Source: Oscillospiraceae bacterium (GTDB taxonomy: Bacteria; Bacillota; Clostridia; UMGS1883). From it: a DNA stretch of 26,343 nt. The stretch lies in the NCBI GenBank assembly GCA_022508735.1, contig JAFLUQ010000014.1, positions 1-26,343 of the forward strand, given 5' to 3'. The notes under the pieces are model-generated. The model saw only the letters and a list, made by a program, of their open reading frames with translations. It did no database searches and had not been told where the DNA came from. The position numbers were made by a program, and so were the translations under genes. Positions 1 to 7,631 of this stretch are shown piece after piece (the first letter of the stretch is position 1; the number at the start of each line of letters is the position of its first letter).

Positions 1-46
1 TCCCGACGGCGTACGTTGGTACGCCGAGTGGTGATTTTCGTTCGTA
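1..46 (+). other. Partial structured cassette inside E1
   Basis: This stretch contains a hairpin with an 8-bp stem, CGGCGTAC at 7-14 and GTACGCCG at 19-26 with loop GTTG. It is followed by GATTTTCGTTCGTA, which runs up to the element sequence GCTTAGGGG. The same arrangement, with loop ATGG and a few substitutions, is at 26291-26332. The two ends of the window are therefore related but not identical, so they are two repeat copies and not an assembly overlap of a circle. Confidence 0.75.
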
Positions 47-193
47 GCTTAGGGGTTTAAAATATAGAAAATGCGCCGCATAAGGCGCATTTTCTACATT
101 AAATAACTTTTATAGGAAACTTTGTGAACACATAACCGCTTTAAAACCAGTCTCAAAGCCCCTAAGCGGTCTGCGCAATTTTTTTACGGCCCC
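1..193 (-). repeat. Dispersed inverted-repeat element, copy E1 (truncated by the window edge)
   Basis: The terminal block at 158-190, read on the minus strand (GCCGTAAAAAAATTGCGCAG and onward), matches the left end of the element at 10716-10748 at 30 of 33 positions. Similarity continues through the AAAGCGGTT and ACAAAGTT blocks to a central hairpin at 65-96, which has a 13-bp perfect stem (TAGAAAATGCGCC) and a 6-nt loop. GCTTAGGGGTT at 47-57 is the opposite inner end. Bases 1-46 are the right half of a cassette also found at the other end of the window. The element ends about 5 bp from the stop codon of the PstS-like gene. No protein is encoded. It may act as a 3'-end structure or be a non-autonomous mobile repeat; the sequence does not decide which. 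Confidence 0.8.
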
Positions 194-198
194 TTGTT

Positions 199-1413
199 TT
201 ACTTTATTGGGGTGTATCCTGTTTTTTCGATCAATTCCTGCCCCTGCTCGCCGCATATCCAGTCGAGCAGCAGTCTGGTATTTTCATCTGCGTCGGAGCG
301 TGTGACGGCGTAAAATTCCGTCGTCAGCGGATATGAGCCGTTACGGACGTTTTCCTCACTGGGATAAACTCCGTCAATGCTGAGCAGCTTTATCTGGTTA
401 TTTTGCACCATTTCCGTGGAATAGAAGCGGAAGCTGAAGCCGATGGAATTGGCAAAATTCCGATAGTCCGCCACCTGAGTGATAATTCCACCCATCATGC
501 CGGAAATATCTTCCTTAGGGGGACTCATAAGAGGAGTATCGCCCATAAGGTTTATAAGCGCGGTCTGACTGCCGCTGCCCTCATTGCGCTGGAAGGCCCG
601 TATTTTTCCAAGGCCATCCGCACCCAGCTCGCTCCAGTCGGTTATATTGCCGGAGTAAATGCCTTTGATCTGGTCGACAGTTATACTGTCAACAGGGTTT
701 TCGGCATTTACAAAGAACACAAATGCCTCCTTGCCTATGGGAGTGAACTCCAGCTCCACGCCGTTGTCGGCGGCGTACTGAAGCTGCTCCTCGGAGGGTG
801 CGACCACAAAAATTATATCCCTTTCGCCGTCAACTATGCTTTGATAGGCGCCTCTTGTGTTGCTGTATGGAAGGTACTCGTCCTCGGGATACAGCGCCCG
901 GAAAAAGGCGGAGTATACCGGATACAGGGCCGCCGCACCGTCCATTACGGGCAGTTCTCCCTCGAGGCTCAGCGTGGCTTCACCGTCAAGCCGGGCGACC
1001 TTGGAGCCCTCCTCAAAGGGAGCATACTCATATATGTCAAAATCGTTCGGAACGGTTGCGACCTCTTCGGGATATGATCTGAAAACACGCCTGTAAACGT
1101 TATCGCCGATACCGGTAAGAACACATATTCCCGCAAGACAGACAAGCGGAATCCAGATGAATTTTTTCTTTATAATACCCCACACCGCAAAGTCAATTGT
1201 CAGCGCTGCCAGCACAGCAAGTACCATTACGGAATACGCCAAAATATCGCTGCCCCCGGAAAAAGCCACCATCAGTCCTGCGAATATTCCTCCGTAAAAG
1301 GTCAAAACCGCAAGGCCGAGCGTGAACAACACCCGAAATACTACAGGGATGTTTTTATGATAGTATATCACAGCCACGCATACAAGTAAAAATAAAACAG
1401 CGATAGCAATCAT
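199..1413 (-). CDS. Membrane-anchored PstS-like substrate-binding protein
   Basis: A 404-residue protein with about four hydrophobic segments in the first 105 residues (roughly 1-17, 24-50, 57-80, 86-103). An extracytoplasmic domain of the phosphate-binding PstS type follows. It shows PVMDGAAALYPVYSAF near 155-170, the IGKEAFVFFVN strand near 227, the ITVDQIKGIYSGNITDW block and RNEGSGSQT at 277-285, all typical of PstS-like folds. Start chosen at the ATG at 1411-1413: it follows a GGGAGGAG ribosome site 2 bp after the upstream stop. A further in-frame upstream start has no such site. The usual PstS is a lipoprotein encoded beside pstCAB; here there is a multi-pass anchor and no permease or ATPase gene. 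Ligand unknown; phosphate binding or sensing is only inferred. Last gene of the operon that begins at 4707. Confidence 0.75.
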   Translation of the reverse strand: MIAIAVLFLLVCVAVIYYHKNIPVVFRVLFTLGLAVLTFYGGIFAGLMVAFSGGSDILAYSVMVLAVLAALTIDFAVWGIIKKKFIWIPLVCLAGICVLTGIGDNVYRRVFRSYPEEVATVPNDFDIYEYAPFEEGSKVARLDGEATLSLEGELPVMDGAAALYPVYSAFFRALYPEDEYLPYSNTRGAYQSIVDGERDIIFVVAPSEEQLQYAADNGVELEFTPIGKEAFVFFVNAENPVDSITVDQIKGIYSGNITDWSELGADGLGKIRAFQRNEGSGSQTALINLMGDTPLMSPPKEDISGMMGGIITQVADYRNFANSIGFSFRFYSTEMVQNNQIKLLSIDGVYPSEENVRNGSYPLTTEFYAVTRSDADENTRLLLDWICGEQGQELIEKTGYTPIK

Positions 1414-1415
1414 AA

Positions 1416-1625
1416 TCACTCCTCCCTCGCCATTACGCCCCACAGCGCCAGAATAATTACTATACCGGCAATGGCAATAAGGACTGCCACGGTGGAGCTA
1501 ACTATTTTGCCGAAGCCGGAGAGGAATATAAGCGATCCCAAGCCCATCAACACGGCGAACACAATTATCAGAAGCGTGAAGATGATTTTTGCCAAAAACA
1601 CCCATATTTTCAGTTTCTTAGTCAT
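1416..1625 (-). CDS. Small two-helix membrane protein
   Basis: A 69-residue protein made almost wholly of two hydrophobic helices (about 9-36 and 43-64) with a basic N-terminus (MTKKLK) and an acidic C-terminus (REE). No family recognised. The ATG is preceded by GAGGAG at good spacing, and the stop lies 2 bp before the next gene's start, so the two are translationally close. Its place directly before the membrane-anchored PstS-like protein suggests a shared membrane assembly; this is inference from position only. Confidence 0.65.
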   Translation of the reverse strand: MTKKLKIWVFLAKIIFTLLIIVFAVLMGLGSLIFLSGFGKIVSSTVAVLIAIAGIVIILALWGVMAREE

Positions 1626-1647
1626 GGCTCAACACTCCTCACATCTT

Positions 1648-1866
1648 TTATCTCCTGATTTCCGGGAGGCCCAATATTTTTATAAATACGCCTTTTTCCG
1701 CGCCCGGATATAAATCCTCAGAAGGATCATAGTAGGTTACTTTATACAAGGCCGCACGGTATCCGTAGGTTCCGCCGTCCGTCACATCAAATCGGTGCGG
1801 CCACAACAGAAAAATGAGAATAACTGCAAGCAATATTACAAATATAAACTTTATTTTCTTTTTCAT
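1648..1866 (-). CDS. Small exported or membrane-anchored hypothetical protein
   Basis: A 72-residue protein: a lysine-rich start (MKKKIKF), one hydrophobic segment (about 7-22) and a roughly 50-residue extracytoplasmic tail beginning PHRFDVTDGG. No cysteine that would make it a lipoprotein, and no known domain seen. It starts 5 bp after the GH127 stop with a weak ribosome site (AGAAGA) formed by the end of that gene, so expression probably depends on read-through from it. Function unknown. Confidence 0.6.
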   Translation of the reverse strand: MKKKIKFIFVILLAVILIFLLWPHRFDVTDGGTYGYRAALYKVTYYDPSEDLYPGAEKGVFIKILGLPEIRR

Positions 1867-1871
1867 TGTGC

Positions 1872-3809
1872 TTATCTTCTAAGCCACACCGTCATCTCGC
1901 GGGTATCTTCACGGTTATCCCAGAAGGCGTAGGGCAAAGCGGTGATCTCTACCTCTTCCTCGTCGCCGCTTACGACAGGGCGGTACAGCTCGCCGCCCTC
2001 CCAGTCGCGGCGGCGCAGAGCCTTGCCGCGGATATACACCGCGCCGGGGAAGAGACTTTCGTCTTTAAACTCGGTGAAGCAGTTGAAATCAGTAATTCTG
2101 AGGGCGTCCAGCTTGTCGCCGTTGTCGGCAGACTCAAGGCAGTAAACCACGGGACCACGCTGAATAGCCACCCGACCGTTGTCCTCACGGGCAAGGGGAT
2201 TGGCCTCGATAAACTCAATAGGCATGGGCAGGTTCAGATAGACGCTGTCGTCCGCCTTCCAGTCCCGGGTGATGCAGGCGTAGCCGTTTCTTATTTCCGG
2301 CTTCTCTTTAAGGCCGTTGACCTTGATCTCAAAGCTCCTCGCCCACGCGGGAATACGCAGAGCTAAAGTATAGCGGCCCTCGCCCACGCTGAAGGTTATT
2401 CTGCCGTCCCACGGGTAGTTCCCGCGCTGGGATATGCGCACCGTGCCGAAGGGCATATTAACCTCGGCCTCACCGCCGATGTAGAGGTGGGTATAGATAG
2501 TATCATCACCGGCAGAGTATACATAATTGCCAAGAGAGGTTATCATTCTCGCCAAGTTGGGCGGGCAGCAGGCACAGCCAAACCAGCCCGGACGCTTGCT
2601 GCGGATATGGCCGCAGACGCCGGCCTTTTTCGTGGCCTCCTCCCACATGGAGAGGGGATTTGTATAGAAGAAATGCCGGCCGTCCAGCGCCATGCCGCAG
2701 ATAGTGGCGTTATATATAAGCCGCTCCATAGTGTCGGCATACTTACTGTCGGGATTCATGCGCAGCATTCGCTGAGCGAAAAATACCATGGAGATAGCCG
2801 CGCAGGTCTCGTTATAGACGGAATCGTTGGGCAGGTGGTAGTCGAAGCTGAAGGCCTCGCCGTGCACCTGGGAGCCGATACCACCGGTTATGTACATCTG
2901 CTTTTTGGTTATATTGTCCCACAGGGTCTCGGCTGCCTTTTTAAGGCTCTCGTCGCCGGTCTCGGCTGCAAGGTCGGCCACACCGGTGTAGAGATAACCC
3001 GCACGCACACTGTGACCCACGGCCTCTGCCTGCTCTCGGATAGGCTTGTGGCTCTGGTTATAGCGCTTGTCTACGCGCTCCTGATAGCCACCCCAAAGAT
3101 TTATACCGTTACGCTTTTTGAGCTCTTCGTCGAAGAAGTGCGGCTCAGTGCCGCGAGCGTTCACCATGTACTCACAGAGGCGGAGATACCTCTCCTCCCC
3201 GGTCACGCGGTAAAGCCGCACCAATGCCAGCTCCAGCTCCGGATGGCCGGGATAGCCGTGGAGCTGATTTTCACCGGGGCCTATTTTTTTATCTATAAGG
3301 TCGATAAAACGGCACATGATATTGAGCAGCTTATCCTTGCCGGTGGCCTCGTAATAGGCCACGGCAGCCTCGGTCATATGGCCCGCACAGTAGAGCTCAT
3401 GGCAGTCAAGAAGGTTTGTGAACTTCTTGTCGGGCTCTTTTATCTGGAAATATGTCATGAGGTAGCCGTCTTCATCCTGAGCCTTTTCGAGCAGGTCGAT
3501 CACCTCATCGGCGGTCTTTTCAAGCTCATCGTCCGGGTCGATTGTCAGGCGGTAAGCCACGGCCTCCAGCCACTTAGCCACGTCGCTGTCCTGAAACACG
3601 TAGCCGTCAAACTCGCCCTGCTCAAGCCCCGCGGCTATGCGGAAATTTTTGATCGCATGGCTGGGCTCGGTGTCAGGCACAAGGTCGTTGATGGCCTGCC
3701 ACTGGTAGGGAATTATTTTCTCCTTAGCTATCTCGGTGTATTTACTCCAGAAGCCGTCGTCGATTTTAACGTTTTTAAGCGGCACAAATTCGTTTGTCAC
3801 TAAACGCAT
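1872..3809 (-). CDS. GH127 family glycoside hydrolase (probable beta-L-arabinofuranosidase)
   Basis: A 645-residue protein matching the GH127 (formerly DUF1680) family in length and motifs. The N-terminus VPLKNVKIDDGFWSKY is typical. The helical barrel carries N-E-T-C at 333-336 and C-x-C-C-P-P-N at 412-418. In the characterised Bifidobacterium enzyme HypBA1, a glutamate and three cysteines bind zinc, and one cysteine is the nucleophile. Here E334, C336, C414 and C415 are the matching residues, so the active site appears intact. The C-terminal part is beta-rich. No signal peptide, so the enzyme should act in the cytoplasm on imported arabinosides, releasing L-arabinose. ATG with AAGGAGAG upstream; 22 bp after the YitT-like gene. 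Substrate within the family is inferred; some relatives act on other sugars. Confidence 0.9.
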   Translation of the reverse strand: MRLVTNEFVPLKNVKIDDGFWSKYTEIAKEKIIPYQWQAINDLVPDTEPSHAIKNFRIAAGLEQGEFDGYVFQDSDVAKWLEAVAYRLTIDPDDELEKTADEVIDLLEKAQDEDGYLMTYFQIKEPDKKFTNLLDCHELYCAGHMTEAAVAYYEATGKDKLLNIMCRFIDLIDKKIGPGENQLHGYPGHPELELALVRLYRVTGEERYLRLCEYMVNARGTEPHFFDEELKKRNGINLWGGYQERVDKRYNQSHKPIREQAEAVGHSVRAGYLYTGVADLAAETGDESLKKAAETLWDNITKKQMYITGGIGSQVHGEAFSFDYHLPNDSVYNETCAAISMVFFAQRMLRMNPDSKYADTMERLIYNATICGMALDGRHFFYTNPLSMWEEATKKAGVCGHIRSKRPGWFGCACCPPNLARMITSLGNYVYSAGDDTIYTHLYIGGEAEVNMPFGTVRISQRGNYPWDGRITFSVGEGRYTLALRIPAWARSFEIKVNGLKEKPEIRNGYACITRDWKADDSVYLNLPMPIEFIEANPLAREDNGRVAIQRGPVVYCLESADNGDKLDALRITDFNCFTEFKDESLFPGAVYIRGKALRRRDWEGGELYRPVVSGDEEEVEITALPYAFWDNREDTREMTVWLRR

Positions 3810-3831
3810 GATGTTGTTCTCTCCTTAATTT

Positions 3832-4707
3832 TCAGGTTAATTTTTTAAGATAATTTCCTTCTATTTTAACGCCTTCTTTAAGAATAACAAAGGCGTGGGG
3901 ATCTATTTCACGTATGATAGCCCTGAGGGCTGATATCTCGTACTTACTGAGAATAATACAGAGCACCTGTGTTTCCTCATCGGTATATTCCCCCTTGCCG
4001 GACCAGGAGGTCACGCCGCGCACAAGGCGGCGGTTAACTGCCTCGGCTATTTCATGGCCGTGGCCCTTGGTTATGACAGTAGCCTCGGTATTGATACTTT
4101 GAGAGTAGGTATGATCCACAGCCAGAGAGCTTGCCACTGCGAAAAGTATGGAGTAGATAGCCGTCTCAACATTAAAAACTATCATACATATTCCGTAAAG
4201 AACCACATTTACCGATAAGCTCAGGTTGCCCACACTGATGGGGATATCTTTTTTTATGCAGTAGAGCCCGATTATATCCGTTCCTCCGGTGCTGCCGCCC
4301 ATTCTCAGCGTAAGGCCCAGCCCGAAGCCGGAGATAAAGCCGCCGATTATGCAGTTCACCAGCCTGTCGCTTACCAGCGGTACTGCCGGAGAAGGAATAA
4401 CAGACATGAATATGGCCGTAGTCGTAACGCAGATCAGCGTCCGTACAAAAAAACGCCTGCCTATTGCCTTATATGCCAGAATGAAAATAGGGATATTGAT
4501 CACGTAGTAGATAATACCCGCAAGGTCAAAGCTTAGTAAATACCGACTGACGAGCGTGCCTATGAGCTGGCTTAAACCCAAAACTCCGCCGCTGTATAGC
4601 CCCAGCCCGGAAATGAACATTCTGATGCCGAAGGTGTAGAAAAACGTTCCCACCACAGCCAAAAGAACTTTTTTTATGCTGTTGGATCTTGCATTTTCTA
4701 TGTTCAT
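3832..4707 (-). CDS. YitT family membrane protein with DUF2179 domain
   Basis: A 291-residue integral membrane protein with about five hydrophobic helices in residues 12-200 and the family signature GGSTGGTDIIG at 137-147. A soluble C-terminal DUF2179 domain occupies about 210-285 (GVTSWSGKGEYT at 231-242). Proteins of this family are widespread in Bacillota, and the transport or other function of most members is not established. ATG preceded by AAAGGAG at 7-nt spacing. It is the first gene behind a candidate promoter at 4741-4769 and lies 22 bp before the GH127 gene, so a role in sugar uptake is possible but only by association. Confidence 0.85.
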   Translation of the reverse strand: MNIENARSNSIKKVLLAVVGTFFYTFGIRMFISGLGLYSGGVLGLSQLIGTLVSRYLLSFDLAGIIYYVINIPIFILAYKAIGRRFFVRTLICVTTTAIFMSVIPSPAVPLVSDRLVNCIIGGFISGFGLGLTLRMGGSTGGTDIIGLYCIKKDIPISVGNLSLSVNVVLYGICMIVFNVETAIYSILFAVASSLAVDHTYSQSINTEATVITKGHGHEIAEAVNRRLVRGVTSWSGKGEYTDEETQVLCIILSKYEISALRAIIREIDPHAFVILKEGVKIEGNYLKKLT

Positions 4708-4740
4708 ACTAAAACTCCTTTGTTTAAAGTATCCATTAAT

Positions 4741-4769
4741 AGCTTACCATATCCCGGTTCTAAAGTCAA
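4741..4769 (-). promoter_or_regulatory. Candidate sigma-A promoter for the YitT-GH127 operon
   Basis: On the minus strand TTGACT (4764-4769) and TAAGCT (4741-4746) are separated by exactly 17 bp. The -35 is near consensus; the -10 matches only at its T, A and final T. It lies about 35 bp upstream of the yitT-like start in the gap between divergent genes. Confidence 0.55.
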
Positions 4770-4804
4770 GACGAAGCTTCATAAAATTTAGCGAGGTGAA
4801 CACA

Positions 4805-5473
4805 GTGAAATTATCAAAAAGACTGTTATTTTTCGCCCTGACAGCGGCAATTCTGATATTCTCTGCCGTTATGGGCGAGAGCGCACCCCGGGATAAAATT
4901 GCCTACATAACCATTGACGACGGACCCACGCTGAACACGCCGCGGATCATCGATACCCTAAAGGCCCACAATGCCGGAGCCACGTTCTTTGTGCTGAAGG
5001 AGCGGATAGAAATGTACCCCGACTCCATACGTAAAATGGAGAACGAGGGCTTTGCCATAGGCCTTCACGGTGTCAGCCACAGCGAGGCCATATATGCCAC
5101 GCCCACGTCTCCGCTCAGTGAAATGAACGAGACCGGCGAAGCGCTGTACCGCCTTATCGGGCGGCGAACCAGACTTGTGCGCACGCCATATGGCAGCGTT
5201 CCCAATCTGACCGATAGGCAGAGGCAGCTGCTCGAGGCCGCGGGGTATAAAATCATGGACTGGAACGTTGACCCCCGTGACTCCATCGGCAAAACCGTGG
5301 ACCGTAATACCGTACTACGTAATCTCAAAGCCGGGTTGGATAAGGCCGGCAGCCCGGCTGTTATTCTGCTGCACGACCGAAAGAGCACCGCAGACGCACT
5401 GGAGGAGATACTCGCCATTTTAGAGGCCGAAGGGTACGAGCTTAAGAACCTGACTCTGGGCGTTGAGTTTTAG
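4805..5473 (+). CDS. Polysaccharide deacetylase (NodB / carbohydrate esterase 4 family)
   Basis: A 222-residue protein starting at GTG 4805, preceded by GCGAGGTG at good spacing. The open frame extends further upstream, but that part overlaps the divergent gene and lacks a ribosome site. Residues 1-25 form a signal peptide or anchor. NodB motifs are in order: TIDDGP at 36-41 (catalytic and metal Asp 38/39), H88-G-V-S-H92 for the metal ligands, R126-T-P for motif 3, W153-N-V-D156 for motif 4 and LLHD at 188-191. All key residues are present, so it should be an active metal-dependent N-deacetylase. The likely substrate is peptidoglycan or another N-acetylated wall glycan outside the membrane; this is family inference. 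Confidence 0.88.
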   Translation: MKLSKRLLFFALTAAILIFSAVMGESAPRDKIAYITIDDGPTLNTPRIIDTLKAHNAGATFFVLKERIEMYPDSIRKMENEGFAIGLHGVSHSEAIYATPTSPLSEMNETGEALYRLIGRRTRLVRTPYGSVPNLTDRQRQLLEAAGYKIMDWNVDPRDSIGKTVDRNTVLRNLKAGLDKAGSPAVILLHDRKSTADALEEILAILEAEGYELKNLTLGVEF

Positions 5474-5491
5474 GCATAGAGTCCCACCCTT

Positions 5492-5516
5492 AAGCCTAAT
5501 TTAGGGCTTGATTTTT
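5492..5516 (+). terminator. Weak intrinsic terminator after the deacetylase gene
   Basis: AAGCCTA (5492-5498) pairs with TAGGGCTT (5502-5509) with one bulged G and a 3-nt loop, followed by GATTTTT. The stem is short. The tail overlaps the -35 hexamer of the next promoter. Confidence 0.4.
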
Positions 5517-5536
5517 GGCGGTAAAGGTAGTATAAT
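5508..5536 (+). promoter_or_regulatory. Sigma-A promoter for tgt
   Basis: TTGATT (5508-5513) and a perfect TATAAT (5531-5536) are 17 bp apart. The predicted start lies about 25 nt before the chosen tgt start codon, so the mRNA leader is short and has no room for a riboswitch. Confidence 0.8.
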
Positions 5537-5568
5537 GAAACTATATTATCTTTATGGAGAATCAGTCT

Positions 5569-6699
5569 ATGTTTACACTCATCACAACCGAAGGCAAGGC
5601 CCGCCGCGGCCGCTTTGATACTGTTCACGGCACCATTGAAACACCGGTATTTATGAATGTAGGGACCTCGGCCGCCATTAAGGGGGCCGTTTCGTCCATG
5701 GATCTGAAGGAGGTCGGCTGTCAGGTTGAGCTGTCGAACACCTATCACCTGCACGTTCGCCCCGGCGACGACCTTATACGGGACATGGGAGGCCTGCATA
5801 AATTCATGAACTGGGACCGCCCCATACTCACCGACAGCGGCGGCTTTCAGGTGTTTTCCCTTGCCTCTCTCCGGAAAATAAAAGAAGAGGGTGTGTCATT
5901 CCAGAGCCATATTGACGGCAAACGCATCTTTATGGGGCCGGAGGAAAGCATGCAAATACAGTCTAACCTTGCCTCTACCATAGCCATGGCCTTTGATGAG
6001 TGCGTTGAAAACCCCGCCCCCTACGATTATGTGAAAAACAGCTGTGACCGCACCTACCGTTGGCTCGTGCGCTGCAAGGCGGAAATGGAGCGACTGAACG
6101 CTCTGCCCGAGACCATAAATAAAAATCAGCTTCTTTTCGGCATAAATCAGGGCGGCACCTACGACGATCTGCGTGCCGGACATATGAAACAAATCGCAGA
6201 GCTTGATCTCGACGGCTACGCCATAGGCGGCCTTGCCGTTGGAGAGAGCGCCGAGGAGATGTACCATATTATCGAGGTCGTAGAGGAGCACATGCCCGTA
6301 AACAAGCCCCGCTACCTCATGGGCGTCGGCACGCCTCAGAACATACTTGAGGCCGTAGACAGAGGCGTGGATTTCTTCGACTGCGTCATCACCAGCCGAA
6401 ACGCCCGCCATGCCAACCTTTTCACCGACATAGGCGTGCTTAACCTTAACAACAATAAATTTGCCCGTGACGACCGTCCGCTAATGGAGGGGTGCCGGTG
6501 CCCGGCCTGCCAAAATTACAGCCGTAGCTATATCCGTCACCTGATCAAGGCCAAGGAGATGCTCGGCATGCGCCTTTGCGTGCTGCACAATCTGCACTTC
6601 TATAACGATCTTATGGCTAAGATACGCGCGGCCATCGAAAAAGGTGAATTCAAAGAAATGAAGGCGGAGATGCTTCCGCTGTTAAATCAGAGAGTGTAG
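5569..6699 (+). CDS. tgt: tRNA-guanine transglycosylase (queuosine pathway)
   Basis: A 376-residue TIM-barrel enzyme that exchanges guanine-34 in GUN-anticodon tRNAs for the queuosine precursor preQ1. Motifs: KARRGRF at 10-16, TPVFMNVGT at 25-33, DSGGFQVFSL at 89-98 (Asp 89, general acid/base), GINQGG at 191-196, MGVGTP at 251-256 and FFDCVITSRNAR with the nucleophile Asp 271. The zinc site C309-x-C311-x2-C314 with H340 is complete. Length is normal for the bacterial enzyme. Start chosen at ATG 5569, preceded by GGAGAA; MFTLITTEGK then aligns with the usual family N-terminus, whereas an in-frame ATG at 5554 lies before this site. Only 2 bp separate it from the following pseudouridine synthase. 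No queuosine synthesis genes are nearby, so preQ1 must be made or salvaged elsewhere. Confidence 0.95.
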   Translation: MFTLITTEGKARRGRFDTVHGTIETPVFMNVGTSAAIKGAVSSMDLKEVGCQVELSNTYHLHVRPGDDLIRDMGGLHKFMNWDRPILTDSGGFQVFSLASLRKIKEEGVSFQSHIDGKRIFMGPEESMQIQSNLASTIAMAFDECVENPAPYDYVKNSCDRTYRWLVRCKAEMERLNALPETINKNQLLFGINQGGTYDDLRAGHMKQIAELDLDGYAIGGLAVGESAEEMYHIIEVVEEHMPVNKPRYLMGVGTPQNILEAVDRGVDFFDCVITSRNARHANLFTDIGVLNLNNNKFARDDRPLMEGCRCPACQNYSRSYIRHLIKAKEMLGMRLCVLHNLHFYNDLMAKIRAAIEKGEFKEMKAEMLPLLNQRV

Positions 6700-6701
6700 C
6701 C

Positions 6702-7613
6702 ATGCTGAGCTTTATCATAAACAAAAATGACGCCGGGAAGCGGGCGGACAAGTTCCTGCTTAGAGCCACAGACGCGCCGGCTTCACTTATATACCGGGCC
6801 TTTCGCAGGAAGGATATTAAAGTAAACAAAAAATGGATCAAAGAGAGCTACATTCTCACCGAGGGCGACGAGCTGGCCGCATATATAAGCGATGAGTTTG
6901 CTAAGAAGGAAAAAACAGTTTCCGCCCCTGCCGAGGTGGATATAGTCTATGAGGACGAAAATATAGCGGTCATGAACAAACCTAAGGGGCTGCCCTCCCA
7001 GCCGGACAAAGCCCATTCTGACGCGCTGAGTGAGCGCTTCAAGGCTTATTTGTCGAAAAAAGGCGAGTACCGCCCGTCGGAGGAAAACAGCTTCTCTCCC
7101 GCTCTTTGCAACCGGCTTGACACCAACACTGCCGGGCTGGTCATCGGCGCGAAAAACGCCTTGGCGCTGAGGGAAATGAACGAGGCGATCAAGGCTCGTC
7201 GGGTGCGCAAATTCTATCTATGCCGAACCGTCGGCACTCCCTCTCCCGCCTCGGCCACTATAAATTCAACCATATCCAAGGACAGAGAGACCAATCGCAG
7301 CACCGTCGGCGAGGGAGGAAAAGAGATTTCAACTACCTATCGGGTGCTGAAAAGCGATGGCGACACTGCAATTGTGGAAATAGAGCTCCACACCGGGCGT
7401 AGCCATCAGATACGCGCCCAGATGGCCGCTATAGGCCACCCACTGGTGGGCGACGGCAAGTACGGCGCCGGGCCCGCCCAAGGCGGGCAGGAGCTGACCG
7501 CATATAAAATTGCGTTTATGACTGACAGCGGACTGCTCCGGTATCTTGCCGGAAAAGAAATAAAAATCCCTCTGCAAGGCACAGACGCTTTGCAAAGGGA
7601 TTCGATACACTGA
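6702..7613 (+). CDS. RluA-family 23S rRNA/tRNA pseudouridine synthase
   Basis: A 303-residue protein with an N-terminal S4-like RNA-binding region (about 14-60, ADKFLLRATDAPASLIYR and KDIKVNKKW) and an RluA-type catalytic domain. Motifs are VYEDENIAVMNKPKGLPSQ at about 82-100, NRLDTNTAG at 137-145 with catalytic Asp 140, and the C-terminal GRSHQIRAQM block. Members turn uridines into pseudouridine in 23S rRNA (RluC/RluD type) or tRNA; the exact target site cannot be read from sequence. Co-transcribed with tgt. The last codons, about 7565-7602, also form the hairpin of a terminator for the opposing operon. Confidence 0.9.
   Translation: MLSFIINKNDAGKRADKFLLRATDAPASLIYRAFRRKDIKVNKKWIKESYILTEGDELAAYISDEFAKKEKTVSAPAEVDIVYEDENIAVMNKPKGLPSQPDKAHSDALSERFKAYLSKKGEYRPSEENSFSPALCNRLDTNTAGLVIGAKNALALREMNEAIKARRVRKFYLCRTVGTPSPASATINSTISKDRETNRSTVGEGGKEISTTYRVLKSDGDTAIVEIELHTGRSHQIRAQMAAIGHPLVGDGKYGAGPAQGGQELTAYKIAFMTDSGLLRYLAGKEIKIPLQGTDALQRDSIH
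7557..7602 (-). terminator. Intrinsic terminator of the wzz-kinase-phosphatase operon, inside the end of the opposing gene
   Basis: AATCCCT-C-TGCAA (7565-7577) pairs with TTGCA-A-AGGGATT (7590-7602), giving 7 plus 5 bp around one mismatch with a 12-nt loop. Read on the minus strand the stem is followed directly by TTTTTATTT, a U-tract. It lies about 30 bp beyond the phosphatase stop. On the plus strand no U-tract follows, so termination should be mainly in the minus direction. Confidence 0.65.
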
Positions 7614-7631
7614 AAGACTATGTTCATCGGT

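Noticed and set aside
403..1077. Long plus-strand frame opposite the PstS-like gene
   Set aside because: It is antisense to a protein with clear family motifs, has no ribosome site and no recognisable product.
2487..3803. 438-codon plus-strand frame opposite the GH127 gene
   Set aside because: Although long, it is the complement of a gene with an intact catalytic site; GC-biased codons open the antisense frame. The translation has no recognisable domain.
5537..5568. A preQ1 riboswitch before tgt
   Set aside because: The predicted leader is only about 25 nt, too short for a riboswitch aptamer, and no C-rich pseudoknot pattern is visible.
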